A stretch of 64,000 bases of DNA from Acidobacteriaceae bacterium KBS 146 (lineage in GTDB: Bacteria > Acidobacteriota > Terriglobia > Terriglobales > Acidobacteriaceae), in NCBI GenBank assembly GCA_000688615.1, contig JHVA01000001.1, positions 3,348,001-3,412,000 on the forward strand, in the 5' to 3' direction. The notes beneath the pieces are model-generated. The model was not told where the DNA came from, searched no databases, and saw only the letters and a program-made list of their open reading frames with translations. The position numbers and the translations under genes are program-made. Of this stretch, positions 1 through 8,083 are shown piece by piece. The stretch's first letter is position 1; each line of letters opens with the position of its first letter.

Positions 1-50
1 AGAAGTGTTAGTTCTTTTGGGGACTTCTATTCGCTTCATTCTAGAGGGAT

Positions 51-878
51 TCAATTCATCCAGCGTTTATCGTTCGGATCACGACGAAGTTCGTCGGGGT
101 CGATATAACGGCCGTCCTTGTCGAAATGGACCTCACGGTTCTGCTTCCGCATATACACCTCGAACTTGCGGGCAGCGCGGCGGCGCTTGTACCGATAGTA
201 GGCATTACGAACGCCGTACAGGCGCTCTGTCACGCCGAAGGCAAACCCGCGTCGTGGAGCGAAGCGAACAAACAGAAGCCCTGCAAGAGCACCGGAGAGC
301 TGCAGCAACGCTCCGAAGTTATCGGATTGCTTGAGCAGAACGGCAATGGCGATCAGGATGTAGATCGCCACCATGTACTTTGCCTTGATGCGAAGCACAA
401 ACCAGAGCAGAAACTCCTGATCGCCGAAGAGCATGGCAATGGCAACCAGCAATCCAAAGATACCTGCCCACGCTCCGACAGAGACAATGTCCGGGCGAAG
501 ACCAAACAGATGGGTAAACGAGACGCCTGAAGCGATAACCGCTCCTCCAATCACGGAGGTCCAGTAAAGCTCGGTCAGCCAACGGCTTCCATAACTCCCC
601 TCCAGCAGAGATCCCGTAAACCAGAGGGTCAGCATGCTGAAGACGATCGAAAGAATTCCGGGATTGATCAGAGAGTAGGTGAAGAGCTGCCAGATCTCCC
701 CATGAACCACTGCCAGTGGCTCAAGCAGCAGATGGGATCCGAGAACGCGGCTGAGAGAAGGAGAGACCCAGGAGACAATGGCCAGCGCAAAGAAGGCGCC
801 CACATTAAGCAGGATCAGCCTGCGCACGGCTCCGCTGAAGGATGGCAGTGCGAGCGGGATGGATCCGGTGCGGCGCAT
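51..878 (-). CDS. Rhomboid-family membrane protein, probable pseudoprotease
   Basis: A polytopic membrane protein of about 275 residues with the rhomboid fold pattern: the loop-1 motif WQLFTYSL near residue 63, then several hydrophobic helices, then a basic, charged C-terminal tail. In active rhomboids the catalytic serine lies in GxSG and the histidine in a later helix next to a glycine-rich stretch. Here the corresponding sites read GAWAG (Trp137) and LQLSG (Gln193), so both catalytic residues appear lost. The start at 878 was chosen because GGAGAGAGGA lies just upstream on the minus strand; the frame stays open to 962 without a ribosome site. Likely a non-proteolytic membrane chaperone or adaptor, by analogy with iRhoms and derlins; its partner is unknown. 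Confidence 0.8.
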   Translation of the reverse strand: MRRTGSIPLALPSFSGAVRRLILLNVGAFFALAIVSWVSPSLSRVLGSHLLLEPLAVVHGEIWQLFTYSLINPGILSIVFSMLTLWFTGSLLEGSYGSRWLTELYWTSVIGGAVIASGVSFTHLFGLRPDIVSVGAWAGIFGLLVAIAMLFGDQEFLLWFVLRIKAKYMVAIYILIAIAVLLKQSDNFGALLQLSGALAGLLFVRFAPRRGFAFGVTERLYGVRNAYYRYKRRRAARKFEVYMRKQNREVHFDKDGRYIDPDELRRDPNDKRWMN

Positions 879-967
879 AATCCTCTCTCCTATTTCATCA
901 CAGCAACGCTCTTCGCGCTTAGACCGGGACCCGTGTTCCGGTGACAGCGCTTCGCGACGCACATCAT

Positions 968-2287
968 CTACATGTAATCAACGCCGTACTGGACCGGAAT
1001 CTGGGTGAAGGCAATCCGCGCCGGTGCAGACTCTCGCGCAGGCAGCATGCTGCCGAAGTGCAGAGTGGTGTGGCCGTACTTCAGGTTAAGCCGGTCCATG
1101 GCAGCGGAGAGCTGAGTCCGATTGTCGGGGTCGCCGAACAACTCTTCCTGGTGCTTCTCTTCCGGAACAAGGTCGCGGAGCGTGATTCCGACAAAGAACG
1201 GTCGCTGAAACTCCGGCCCCTGCGGACGGCGCTTCCATATGCCGCGCATCGCTTCCAGCAACGTCAGTGTGTCCTGGCACTGCGGGAAACGCGCCTCCAT
1301 ACCCCAGCCGGAGTGGCGGATTCCGCTGGTGTGCCGTTTCGAGCGCAGATTCTCTGCCTGTTCGCGAGTGAGCTGGTACCGGATGCTGACCGACATCGCA
1401 CCGGTGTAAAACTTCTCCATCCGCAGCCGCATGGAAGCCTTGTGCAGCAGCTTGTTTGCAATGGACCATGCGCCTTCTTCAGAGCGGAACTCCGGCGCCA
1501 TGACATGCGAATGGCCGAGCGATTTCTGCACATCGCTTGACACGGGCGCGCCGTTGTCGCCGGTTTCGCCGCCCTGCAGCCAGTGGTAGAGGCGGTCGCC
1601 CCACACACTGCCCCACAGGTTATGCCATCCGGTATGGTCGAGCGCCAGCAGTTGCTCCATGGTGAGGATGCCCTTTGCATTCAGGCGAGCCTCGGTGCGC
1701 GCGCCGACACCGGGCAGATCCCGCAGCTCGAGGTGCGCTATGGCCCGGGGCAGTTGCGAGGGCAGAAGGCCGATGAGGCCGTCCGGCTTCTGCATATCGC
1801 TGGCGATCTTGGCGAGATAGCGGTTAGGAGCCATCCCGATGGAGCAACGCAAAGCCTCCCCGACGTTCTCGTAGATGGACTGCTTGATCTCAAGCGCAAT
1901 CTTGCGGGCGCGTGGCGGCTCCTGCTCGCGGCCAATTAACTGGCAGACCATCTCGTCGATCGAAGGATTATGAGAGACCGGGCATGCCTTCCCGACCGCT
2001 TCGGTGATGGCGGCGGAATATTTGGCATATTCGGTATGGTTTCCTTCGACCAGAATGATGCCCGGGCACATCTTCTTTGCCTCGCCGACCTGCGTTCCTG
2101 TTTTGACGTTAAAGGCTTTGGCCTCATAGCTGGCGGCGATGCAGCAGGTCGTGTCGGCCATGGTGGGCACGACGGCGATGGGCTTGCCTCGGTATTCGGG
2201 ATGCAGTTGCTGCTCTACCGACGCAAAGAAGCTGTTGAGGTCAATGTGCAGAAACTGAAAGCGATCGGGATGGGCGACGAAGGCCAT
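968..2287 (-). CDS. Y-family DNA polymerase (DinB/Pol IV-like)
   Basis: A translesion DNA polymerase of 439 residues. The first catalytic block is HIDLNSFFASVEQ (Asp16; Phe21 as the likely steric gate against ribonucleotides). The second metal-binding block is SIDEM with Asp111 and Glu112. A helix-hairpin-helix region follows (RDLPGVGARTEARL) and then a little-finger-like C-terminal half. It is longer than E. coli DinB (about 350 residues), and I see no clear clamp-binding QLxLF motif at the C-terminus, which ends GVDYM. In DinB the second position of the DMD motif is Asp; here it is Asn18. The gene stands alone and diverges from the GH43 gene; an 11-bp-spaced direct repeat lies in its promoter region. 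Confidence 0.88.
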   Translation of the reverse strand: MAFVAHPDRFQFLHIDLNSFFASVEQQLHPEYRGKPIAVVPTMADTTCCIAASYEAKAFNVKTGTQVGEAKKMCPGIILVEGNHTEYAKYSAAITEAVGKACPVSHNPSIDEMVCQLIGREQEPPRARKIALEIKQSIYENVGEALRCSIGMAPNRYLAKIASDMQKPDGLIGLLPSQLPRAIAHLELRDLPGVGARTEARLNAKGILTMEQLLALDHTGWHNLWGSVWGDRLYHWLQGGETGDNGAPVSSDVQKSLGHSHVMAPEFRSEEGAWSIANKLLHKASMRLRMEKFYTGAMSVSIRYQLTREQAENLRSKRHTSGIRHSGWGMEARFPQCQDTLTLLEAMRGIWKRRPQGPEFQRPFFVGITLRDLVPEEKHQEELFGDPDNRTQLSAAMDRLNLKYGHTTLHFGSMLPARESAPARIAFTQIPVQYGVDYM

Positions 2288-2309
2288 GATTCGGGGCGTT
2301 CGTAATAAT

Positions 2310-2330
2310 TATATTCGCTGTATATTCGCT
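2310..2330. promoter_or_regulatory. Direct repeat TATATTCGCT x2 in the divergent promoter region
   Basis: Two exact copies of TATATTCGCT start 11 bp apart (2310 and 2321), one helical turn, between the divergent Y-family polymerase and GH43 genes. The spacing would suit a protein binding two adjacent faces, but the sequence is not a recognised LexA box and no regulator is assigned. Confidence 0.35.
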
Positions 2331-2381
2331 TCCGCGTAAGGCACAATGTTCTGCGAGTTAACCTTCCTGTGGAGAGAACAG

Positions 2382-3407
2382 TTGAAGCAACTCGCATCAT
2401 TTTTCCTTCTGATCGGCACCGCCGTTGTGGCGGCCCAGGATCTCACCTTGCCGCAGATGCCGCTGCATGATCCTTATGTCCTTGCCGACGCACCGACCCA
2501 GACCTACTACCTCTACACCTCGAATGTGTCGTCGATGACCGGGGTGAAGCGCGTCGGAACGATGGTCTACACCAGCAGGGATCTGAAGCACTGGACGCAG
2601 CCGAAGGTTGTGTTCACCGTGCCGGAAAACTTCTGGGCAGAGCAGGGAGGGTGGGCTCCTGAAGTCCACGCTTATAAAGGCAAGTATTACCTGTTTACAA
2701 CACTGCACAATGACAGCAGGCCGCTGCCGCAGCCTCTTCCTGTGGGGCATGCAACATACATGCGCGGAACGATCTCGGCAGTAGCGGAGACGCCGGAGGG
2801 TCCTTTTGTACCCATGAAGACCGATGGGCCGGTTCCGCCTGCGGATTTCATGACGCTGGACGGAACGTTGTACCTGGACCGTGGCGGCAAGCCATGGATG
2901 GTCTACGCACATGAGTGGCTTCAGGTGACGGATGGCACCATGGAGGCGGTTCCACTGCGAGAAGACCTTGCCGCAGCGAGTGGTGCTCCCATCTCCCTGT
3001 TCAAGGCCTCTGATGCTCCCTGGATCGACCAGCAGGCCGTGCCGACAACCTCTGCCTCGCGCTACGTCACCGATGGGCCGCAGCTTTATCGAACCAAAGA
3101 TGGCCATCTGTTGATGTTGTGGTCAAGCTATGAGCATCTGAGCGACAAGGCTTCCGGAAGCCATTATGTCCAGACGGTCGCGCGGTCCGAATCGGGTGAG
3201 CTGAAGGGGCCATGGGTGCAGCTGGCCCCTCTCGTCCGCAACGATAGCGGACACGGCATGTTGTTCCATACCTTCAATGGTCAGCTGATGATGGTCTTAC
3301 ATCGTCCGTTCAAAAACGCGCGTGGAAAGCTCTACGAGATGCGGGATGACGGCGACCACATCGAAGTCGTTCGGGAGCGCACCGATCTGGATGGAGACAC
3401 CCCGTAG
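2382..3407 (+). CDS. Secreted glycoside hydrolase family 43-like protein
   Basis: A predicted secreted five-bladed beta-propeller hydrolase of about 341 residues, related to arabinanases and xylosidases. The TTG start at 2382 follows GGAGAG at a good distance and opens directly into a signal peptide (KQLASFFLLIGTAVVAAQ). The upstream ATG at 2346 would add 12 residues without a ribosome site. The blade-1 general-base region is PLHDPYVL, followed by WAPEVHAYKGKYYLF and the blade containing LDGTLYLDRGGKPWMVY. The acid site reads TDGPQLY, where classical GH43 enzymes have EGP, so the acid may be Asp or elsewhere. The substrate cannot be fixed from sequence; arabinan or xylan side chains are plausible. 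Confidence 0.82.
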   Translation: MKQLASFFLLIGTAVVAAQDLTLPQMPLHDPYVLADAPTQTYYLYTSNVSSMTGVKRVGTMVYTSRDLKHWTQPKVVFTVPENFWAEQGGWAPEVHAYKGKYYLFTTLHNDSRPLPQPLPVGHATYMRGTISAVAETPEGPFVPMKTDGPVPPADFMTLDGTLYLDRGGKPWMVYAHEWLQVTDGTMEAVPLREDLAAASGAPISLFKASDAPWIDQQAVPTTSASRYVTDGPQLYRTKDGHLLMLWSSYEHLSDKASGSHYVQTVARSESGELKGPWVQLAPLVRNDSGHGMLFHTFNGQLMMVLHRPFKNARGKLYEMRDDGDHIEVVRERTDLDGDTP

Positions 3408-3443
3408 GCCTATATTGTCGCCACACTGCTAAAATCCCTGCCT

Positions 3444-5096
3444 ATGGCGGCATTGGACCAACCCACACCCTTGCAGACGAAACCGACAAAACATGAGCTC
3501 CTGTTGACCGAGTTGGCAGCGCGGCATGCCATCGCCGAAGAAGGCGGAGGCCCGGAACGCCGTGCTCGCGAAGCCGCCGCAGGAAAGCTCTCCGCGCGCG
3601 AGCGCATCGAGCTCCTGCTCGACGAAGGTACCTTCGAGGAGACGGACAAGTTCGTCACGCATCGCGCTTCGGACTTCGGCATGGACGAGCAGCGCGTTCC
3701 CGGCGATGGATTCGTCACCGGCCATGGCAAGATCGATGGCCGCGTTGTCTTCGTCTTTGCGCAGGACTTCACCGTCTTTGGCGGTTCGCTGTCTGAGGCG
3801 AATGCGGCAAAGATCGTAAAGATTATGGATATGGCCATGAGGGTCGGCGCTCCCCTGATCGGATTGAACGACTCCGGCGGTGCCCGCATCCAGGAGGGTG
3901 TGTTGTCGCTCGCCGGCTATACGGATATCTTTTTGCGCAATACGCTGGCCAGCGGTGTGGTGCCTCAGATCTCGGCGATCCTCGGACCCTGCGCAGGGGG
4001 AGCCGTCTACTCTCCGGCGATTACGGACTTTACCCTGATGACCGAGAAGACCAGCTATATGTTCGTGACCGGCCCGGACGTCATCAAAACGGTGCTGCAC
4101 GAGGATGTCAGCAAAGACGTTCTGGGCGGCGCGACCACGCACAATGAGATCTCCGGGGTTGCACACTTTATGGCGCATGACGACCGCGAATGCCTCGCCA
4201 TGATCCGTGAGCTGGTCGGGTTTATCCCCTCCAATAACCTCGACGATCCACCCCGGCGGGCCACCGGCGATTCGCCTGATCGTGCCGACCTCTCACTCGA
4301 CAGCATCATTCCGGATGAGAGTAATCAACCCTATGACATGGTCGACGTCATCACCCGGATCGTCGATGAAGGCTATCTCTTCCAGGTGCAGGAGCACTTT
4401 GCACGCAACCTCGTCGTCGGCTTCGCCCGCATGAACGGTCGACCTGTCGGCATCGTCGCCAACCAGCCGGCCGTGCTTGCGGGAGTGCTCGATATCGATG
4501 CCAGCGTCAAAGGAGCGCGCTTCGTCCGCTTCTGCGATGCGTTCAATATCCCGCTGATCACCTTTGAGGATGTTCCCGGATTTATGCCCGGCACGCGGCA
4601 GGAGCATGGAGGCATCATTCGCCACGGAGCGAAGCTGCTGTATGCCTTTGCCGAGGCGACTGTGCCCAAGCTGACCGTCATCACCCGCAAGGCCTACGGA
4701 GGAGCGTATTGCGTGATGAGCTCCAAGAACCTGCGGACCGATGTGAATCTGGGATGGCCCACGGCGGAGATTGCCGTGATGGGGCCTGAGGGTGCGGTAA
4801 ATATCGTCTATAAGCGGGAGCTCGACGCCGTCGTGCGCAGAGCGCAGGCGGTCATGCCGCAAGGCGTCTCCCTGACCGAGGAACAAAAGCTCGAGGTGCT
4901 GGCTGAGGCTCGCACGGCAAAGGTGGAAGAGTTCCGCGATCGCTTTGCGAACCCATACATCGCCGCCGAGCGCGGCTACATTGACGCGGTAATTCGGCCC
5001 AGCGAAACGCGTCGGCGTCTGAACACGGCTTTGGATATGTTGGCAACCAAGCGGGAAAAGAATCCTGCTAAAAAGCACGGAAATATCCCATTATGA
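3444..5096 (+). CDS. pccB: Acyl-CoA carboxylase carboxyltransferase (beta) subunit
   Basis: A 550-residue biotin-dependent carboxyltransferase of the propionyl/methylmalonyl-CoA type. It transfers CO2 from carboxybiotin to an acyl-CoA in the cytoplasm. The N-terminal half carries [14 protein letters not shown] and [12 protein letters not shown]; the C-terminal half carries [30 protein letters not shown] and [13 protein letters not shown], the two oxyanion-forming glycine blocks of the crotonase-like fold. Length is typical for PccB. The biotin carboxylase/carrier partner is not in this window, so it is supplied from elsewhere. Chain-length specificity (acetyl versus propionyl) is inferred from family resemblance only. 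Start is the ATG at 3444; no strong ribosome site is visible. Confidence 0.92.
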   Translation: MAALDQPTPLQTKPTKHELLLTELAARHAIAEEGGGPERRAREAAAGKLSARERIELLLDEGTFEETDKFVTHRASDFGMDEQRVPGDGFVTGHGKIDGRVVFVFAQDFTVFGGSLSEANAAKIVKIMDMAMRVGAPLIGLNDSGGARIQEGVLSLAGYTDIFLRNTLASGVVPQISAILGPCAGGAVYSPAITDFTLMTEKTSYMFVTGPDVIKTVLHEDVSKDVLGGATTHNEISGVAHFMAHDDRECLAMIRELVGFIPSNNLDDPPRRATGDSPDRADLSLDSIIPDESNQPYDMVDVITRIVDEGYLFQVQEHFARNLVVGFARMNGRPVGIVANQPAVLAGVLDIDASVKGARFVRFCDAFNIPLITFEDVPGFMPGTRQEHGGIIRHGAKLLYAFAEATVPKLTVITRKAYGGAYCVMSSKNLRTDVNLGWPTAEIAVMGPEGAVNIVYKRELDAVVRRAQAVMPQGVSLTEEQKLEVLAEARTAKVEEFRDRFANPYIAAERGYIDAVIRPSETRRRLNTALDMLATKREKNPAKKHGNIPL

Positions 5097-5135
5097 TTTC
5101 TGCATCGCGAGCAAACGGGCTGGCATCGTAGGAAG

Positions 5136-5489
5136 ATGCCAGCAAAAGTGATCTCTCCTGCGAACGCCGAGCACTATCTCTGGGGCAATCAGTGCGATGG
5201 GTGGTTCCTTGTTCGCACTCCTGAGCTCAACATCATTGAAGAGCGGATGCCTCCGGGCACCAGTGAAGCGCGCCATCACCACGAGCGGGCGCGGCAGTTC
5301 TTCTTTGTGCTTGAGGGCGAGCTGACCATGGAGGTCGAGCATCACGACTTCATCGTGCGTGCAGGGGAGGGGATCGAGATCGCCCCGGGTCAGTCGCATC
5401 AGGCGATCAACCGCGGCAATGCCCCTCTCCGTATCCTGGTCACCAGCCAGCCTCCAAGCCATGGAGACCGCATCGACGAAAATCGATAA
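5136..5489 (+). CDS. Small cupin-domain protein
   Basis: A single-domain cupin of 117 residues. The metal-binding cupin motif 1 is seen as RHHHERARQFFFVLEGELTMEV, with three consecutive histidines and a downstream Glu. Motif 2 is PGQSHQAINRG, with the second histidine. The pattern is complete enough for metal binding. Members act as isomerases, dioxygenases or small-ligand sensors, and the substrate cannot be deduced. It lies 40 bp after the carboxyltransferase on the same strand, so co-transcription is possible, but there is no functional link beyond proximity. Confidence 0.85.
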   Translation: MPAKVISPANAEHYLWGNQCDGWFLVRTPELNIIEERMPPGTSEARHHHERARQFFFVLEGELTMEVEHHDFIVRAGEGIEIAPGQSHQAINRGNAPLRILVTSQPPSHGDRIDENR

Positions 5490-5549
5490 GCGAGCGAGGG
5501 CCATTGCAGTCCTCGCCGATGCCAGAAAGCCGTCAGCTGCCGGAGATCT

Positions 5550-5936
5550 CTACTTGTCGTTGAGCTTCAGGTCGATATAAAAGTGATTCTTGCTGTCGAA
5601 GGAGCTGATCGTCTTGACGTCGCTCTTCTTCCCGTCCTGCTCGGCCCAGATCTCGTAGTCGGTGTTCTGCGCTAACTGGCCGAAGCGGTACTCCCCCTGA
5701 TCATTGGAGATAAAGCTCTTTACCGAGCGGCCGTCTTTCAGATAGATGACGGCACCCTTCGCCGGGGCGTTGGAATGGTTCGAGACTTTGCCTTCGACGA
5801 TCCGCTGGACCGGACCGCGTTGCTGCGCAGCAGCTGTAGCCGTCAACGCTGCAGGAACCACAGTGAAAGCGCACGACAAAGAGAAGGCCAGGGCGGCTTT
5901 GCCAAAGGAGGAGGGAAGCAGCTTAAAACCATTCAT
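5550..5936 (-). CDS. Secreted carboxypeptidase-regulatory-like (transthyretin-fold) domain protein
   Basis: A 128-residue protein with a long N-terminal signal peptide (hydrophobic stretch around residues 14-34, then TATAAAQQ) and one small beta-sandwich domain. VEGKVSNHSNAPAKGAVIYLKDG, then NDQGEYRFGQL and TDYEIWAEQDGKKSD match the carboxypeptidase regulatory-like/CNA-B pattern used in acidobacterial envelope proteins. It is not an enzyme; such domains serve as binding or stability modules. A TATACT hexamer ends only seven bases before the ATG, so the transcript may be leaderless. It lies downstream of the LysW-like gene on the same strand but probably has its own promoter. Confidence 0.8.
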   Translation of the reverse strand: MNGFKLLPSSFGKAALAFSLSCAFTVVPAALTATAAAQQRGPVQRIVEGKVSNHSNAPAKGAVIYLKDGRSVKSFISNDQGEYRFGQLAQNTDYEIWAEQDGKKSDVKTISSFDSKNHFYIDLKLNDK

Positions 5937-5942
5937 CCTTCT

Positions 5943-5948
5943 AGTATA
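5943..5948 (-). promoter_or_regulatory. Candidate -10 element giving a leaderless transcript
   Basis: On the minus strand TATACT lies at 5948-5943 and the ATG of the secreted small protein begins at 5936. A start about seven bases after the hexamer would coincide with the A of the ATG. The AGAAGG between them abuts the ATG too closely to act as a Shine-Dalgarno site. Confidence 0.4.
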
Positions 5949-5971
5949 CGGGTCGCTTGCCCGCGGCGAAA

Positions 5972-6169
5972 TTAGTCGTCTTCGTCCGCCTGCGGGTGCG
6001 AGACCTCCTCATCGTCGTAACCTTCCCCGTCGACGAGCGCAAGCGCTACAGGGTCGATCGAAACGACTTCAAGCTCAGCACCACACTCTTCACATTCGAC
6101 GGTTTCGCCTTCGTCCAGTTCGTCATTCAGATCGAGTGGACTATCACATTCAGGACATAGCACAGCCAT
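5972..6169 (-). CDS. LysW-like acidic zinc-ribbon mini-protein
   Basis: A 65-residue, strongly acidic protein. It has the LysW/ArgW-type zinc ribbon: CPECDSPLDL, then GETVECEECGAELEVVSIDP, giving four cysteines in two CxxC pairs. LysW is an amino-group carrier to which LysX ligates alpha-aminoadipate or glutamate through a C-terminal EDWGE tail. Here the tail is instead extended and ends QADEDD, so the acceptor glutamate is absent. No lysX, argX, lysZ or lysY lies nearby. The start at 6169 follows GGGAGG on the minus strand; the longer frame to 6241 lacks family support. It may be a repurposed carrier or a small zinc-ribbon adaptor; function unknown. Confidence 0.8.
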   Translation of the reverse strand: MAVLCPECDSPLDLNDELDEGETVECEECGAELEVVSIDPVALALVDGEGYDDEEVSHPQADEDD

Positions 6170-6377
6170 GACGAGCCTCCCCACAGATGCGGACATGGCG
6201 AGGCCGTTCTGGCGAAAGATCTCGCATTTCCGCTCCTTCATTTATCGACTCCCTACCGCCAGTGCGTCAAGCGAAAGAATCGCTTCATCTTCGTATGCGT
6301 TTGACAAGAAAAATGAGCAATTTTCATCAAGGTTTTGAACAACTTCAGAGAGCCTCGCCCCGGTTGCGCTGCAGAAC

Positions 6378-7241
6378 ATGCTGTCGCTGCCGCTGAGGTA
6401 CGCTTTTGGAGTGACCTCGAGCTACATCGGCCGTCTGGCACCCTCACCCACTGGTTTGCTTCACCTCGGCCATGCCGCGACCTTCTGGGCCGCCTGGCAT
6501 CGTGCACAGGAGCATAGCGGCACGCTTCTGTTGCGCAACGAAGATCTGGACCCACAGCGTTCCAGGCAGGAATATGTGGCGGCAATGATCGAAGACCTGG
6601 CATGGCTTGGAATCGAATGGGCTCCGCCGATGATTGTTCAATCGCGACGGATCTCTCTCTATCGGGAGGCGCTCTCGCGCCTGCTCACCGCGGGTTACGC
6701 TTACCCCTGCACCTGCAGCCGTCGCGATCTTGCGCAAATGGTCCAGGCGCCGCATGAAGAAAGCGACGATGAACCCGTGTACAACGGTCGCTGCCGCTCG
6801 CTCGAAGATGCTTCCTCCAAAAGGATCGAACCGGGCGTGAACTACCGCCTTCGCGTACCTGACGGAGAGACCATCCGCTTTACCGATCGCAATCTGGGGC
6901 CGCAGAACTTCGTTGCAGGTCTCGACTTCGGAGATTTTTTGATCTGGCGAAAGGACGGTCTGCCCAGTTATCAGCTCGCGTGCGTCATTGATGACGCCGC
7001 GACGCGCATCACGGAAGTGGTTCGTGGTGCAGATCTTCTGAAATCCACCGCACGACAGATCTTGCTGCAACGAGCTTTGAAGCTGCAATCTCCTGCATAC
7101 TTCCATGTGCAGCTGCTGCGCGACCAGAACGGTGCAAGGCTGGCAAAACGCCACGATGCGCTTGCGATTCGTACACTTCGCGAACAGGGGCTTACGCCTG
7201 AGATGCTGCCTATGATCTCCCACTCTCTCAAGCAAAAGTAA
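6378..7241 (+). CDS. gluQ: Glutamyl-Q tRNA(Asp) synthetase
   Basis: A 287-residue truncated paralogue of glutamyl-tRNA synthetase lacking the anticodon-binding domain. GluQ-RS activates glutamate and attaches it to queuosine at position 34 of tRNA-Asp. Visible are the class I HIGH-type block GRLAPSPTGLLHLGHA, the NEDLDPQR substrate loop, the zinc-site remnant YPCTCSRRDL, and the KMSKS-like GARLAKRHDA near the C-terminus. The length fits GluQ-RS (about 290-310) and excludes full GluRS (about 470 or more). The first ATG has no ribosome site, and a start slightly downstream is possible. The gene is isolated. Confidence 0.9.
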   Translation: MLSLPLRYAFGVTSSYIGRLAPSPTGLLHLGHAATFWAAWHRAQEHSGTLLLRNEDLDPQRSRQEYVAAMIEDLAWLGIEWAPPMIVQSRRISLYREALSRLLTAGYAYPCTCSRRDLAQMVQAPHEESDDEPVYNGRCRSLEDASSKRIEPGVNYRLRVPDGETIRFTDRNLGPQNFVAGLDFGDFLIWRKDGLPSYQLACVIDDAATRITEVVRGADLLKSTARQILLQRALKLQSPAYFHVQLLRDQNGARLAKRHDALAIRTLREQGLTPEMLPMISHSLKQK

Positions 7242-7364
7242 CAAACTGTGCGCCCGGCTCAGGAGGTTGTCTTTCCTTGGAGCATAATTTTCGAGATTCC
7301 ATGGTTCTCCGAAAGACACGGTGTTCAAGTTCTGCATCCCACCACTATTGAGGAGCATGTACGA

Positions 7365-8003
7365 ATGAGATACCCAGGAACTTCAACGCCCGTGTGGGCC
7401 GCAGCGGCGCTGGCGGTGACACTTTTGTCCAGTGGAGGATGCAACAAACACGTCGACAACACGTCGCACTTCACGGACGCCATTAACAGCTACTACACTG
7501 CACATCCGGTGTGCCTGTGGGATGCTTCCGTAAAGTTTCCTGTGCAGGCCGATACATCCGACGCGAGCAAAACCTCTGGATATGATGCTCTCGTTGACCA
7601 GGGATTGTTGGCGCGTACGACCGCGGAAAAGAAGGTCATGATTGTCGCCAGCAAGCAGGTCAATAACTACGACATCTCTGAGAAAGGGCGCGGCGCGTGG
7701 GTTCCCGATGTCGATCAGCCTGGCTTTGGCAACTTCTGCTACGGCCACCGCAAAGTCACCAGCATCGACGGTTCCACGCCGACCTCGGACGAGCGCGGCG
7801 CCACCACTCAGGTAACGTATCACTACACCGTAGCCGACGCTCCCGCCTGGGCAACGGCAGAGGAGACGCAGAATGCCTATCCGCAGATTCGCCAGAACCT
7901 GGGAGGCCCCCATACAGGTACCGCTGTGCTGATTGAAACAAATGAGGGGTGGAAGGTTGGACGTACTGCCGCATCGGCGCCACCTGCAACTCCCGCCCAA
8001 TAA
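7365..8003 (+). CDS. Probable lipoprotein of unknown function
   Basis: A 212-residue exported protein. The start at 7365 was preferred because GAGGAGC lies just upstream and the ATG opens directly into a short signal sequence ending at a candidate lipid-modified cysteine (residue 26, in SSGGCNK, a weak lipobox). The open frame to 7248 adds no family feature. The mature part contains HFTDAINSYYTAHPVCLW and a beta-rich C-terminal half with TYHYTVADAPAWA, a pattern seen in acidobacterial hypothetical proteins. No catalytic motif is recognised. It is followed by a strong terminator hairpin. Confidence 0.75.
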   Translation: MRYPGTSTPVWAAAALAVTLLSSGGCNKHVDNTSHFTDAINSYYTAHPVCLWDASVKFPVQADTSDASKTSGYDALVDQGLLARTTAEKKVMIVASKQVNNYDISEKGRGAWVPDVDQPGFGNFCYGHRKVTSIDGSTPTSDERGATTQVTYHYTVADAPAWATAEETQNAYPQIRQNLGGPHTGTAVLIETNEGWKVGRTAASAPPATPAQ

Positions 8004-8013
8004 ATAATCTTCG

Positions 8014-8054
8014 CAAAAGCAAAAGCCCGAATCTTCTCGGGCTTTTACTTTGCG
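8014..8054. terminator. Intrinsic terminator hairpin between convergent genes
   Basis: AAAAGCCCGA and TCGGGCTTTT form a 10-bp stem around a short loop, extended outward by imperfect GCAAA/TTTGC pairing. The stem carries A-tracts and T-tracts on both sides and lies between the convergent lipoprotein and DPP IV genes, so it can serve both strands. Confidence 0.8.
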
Positions 8055-8083
8055 AACATTCGGTTACGGCTGATCTCAGAAGA

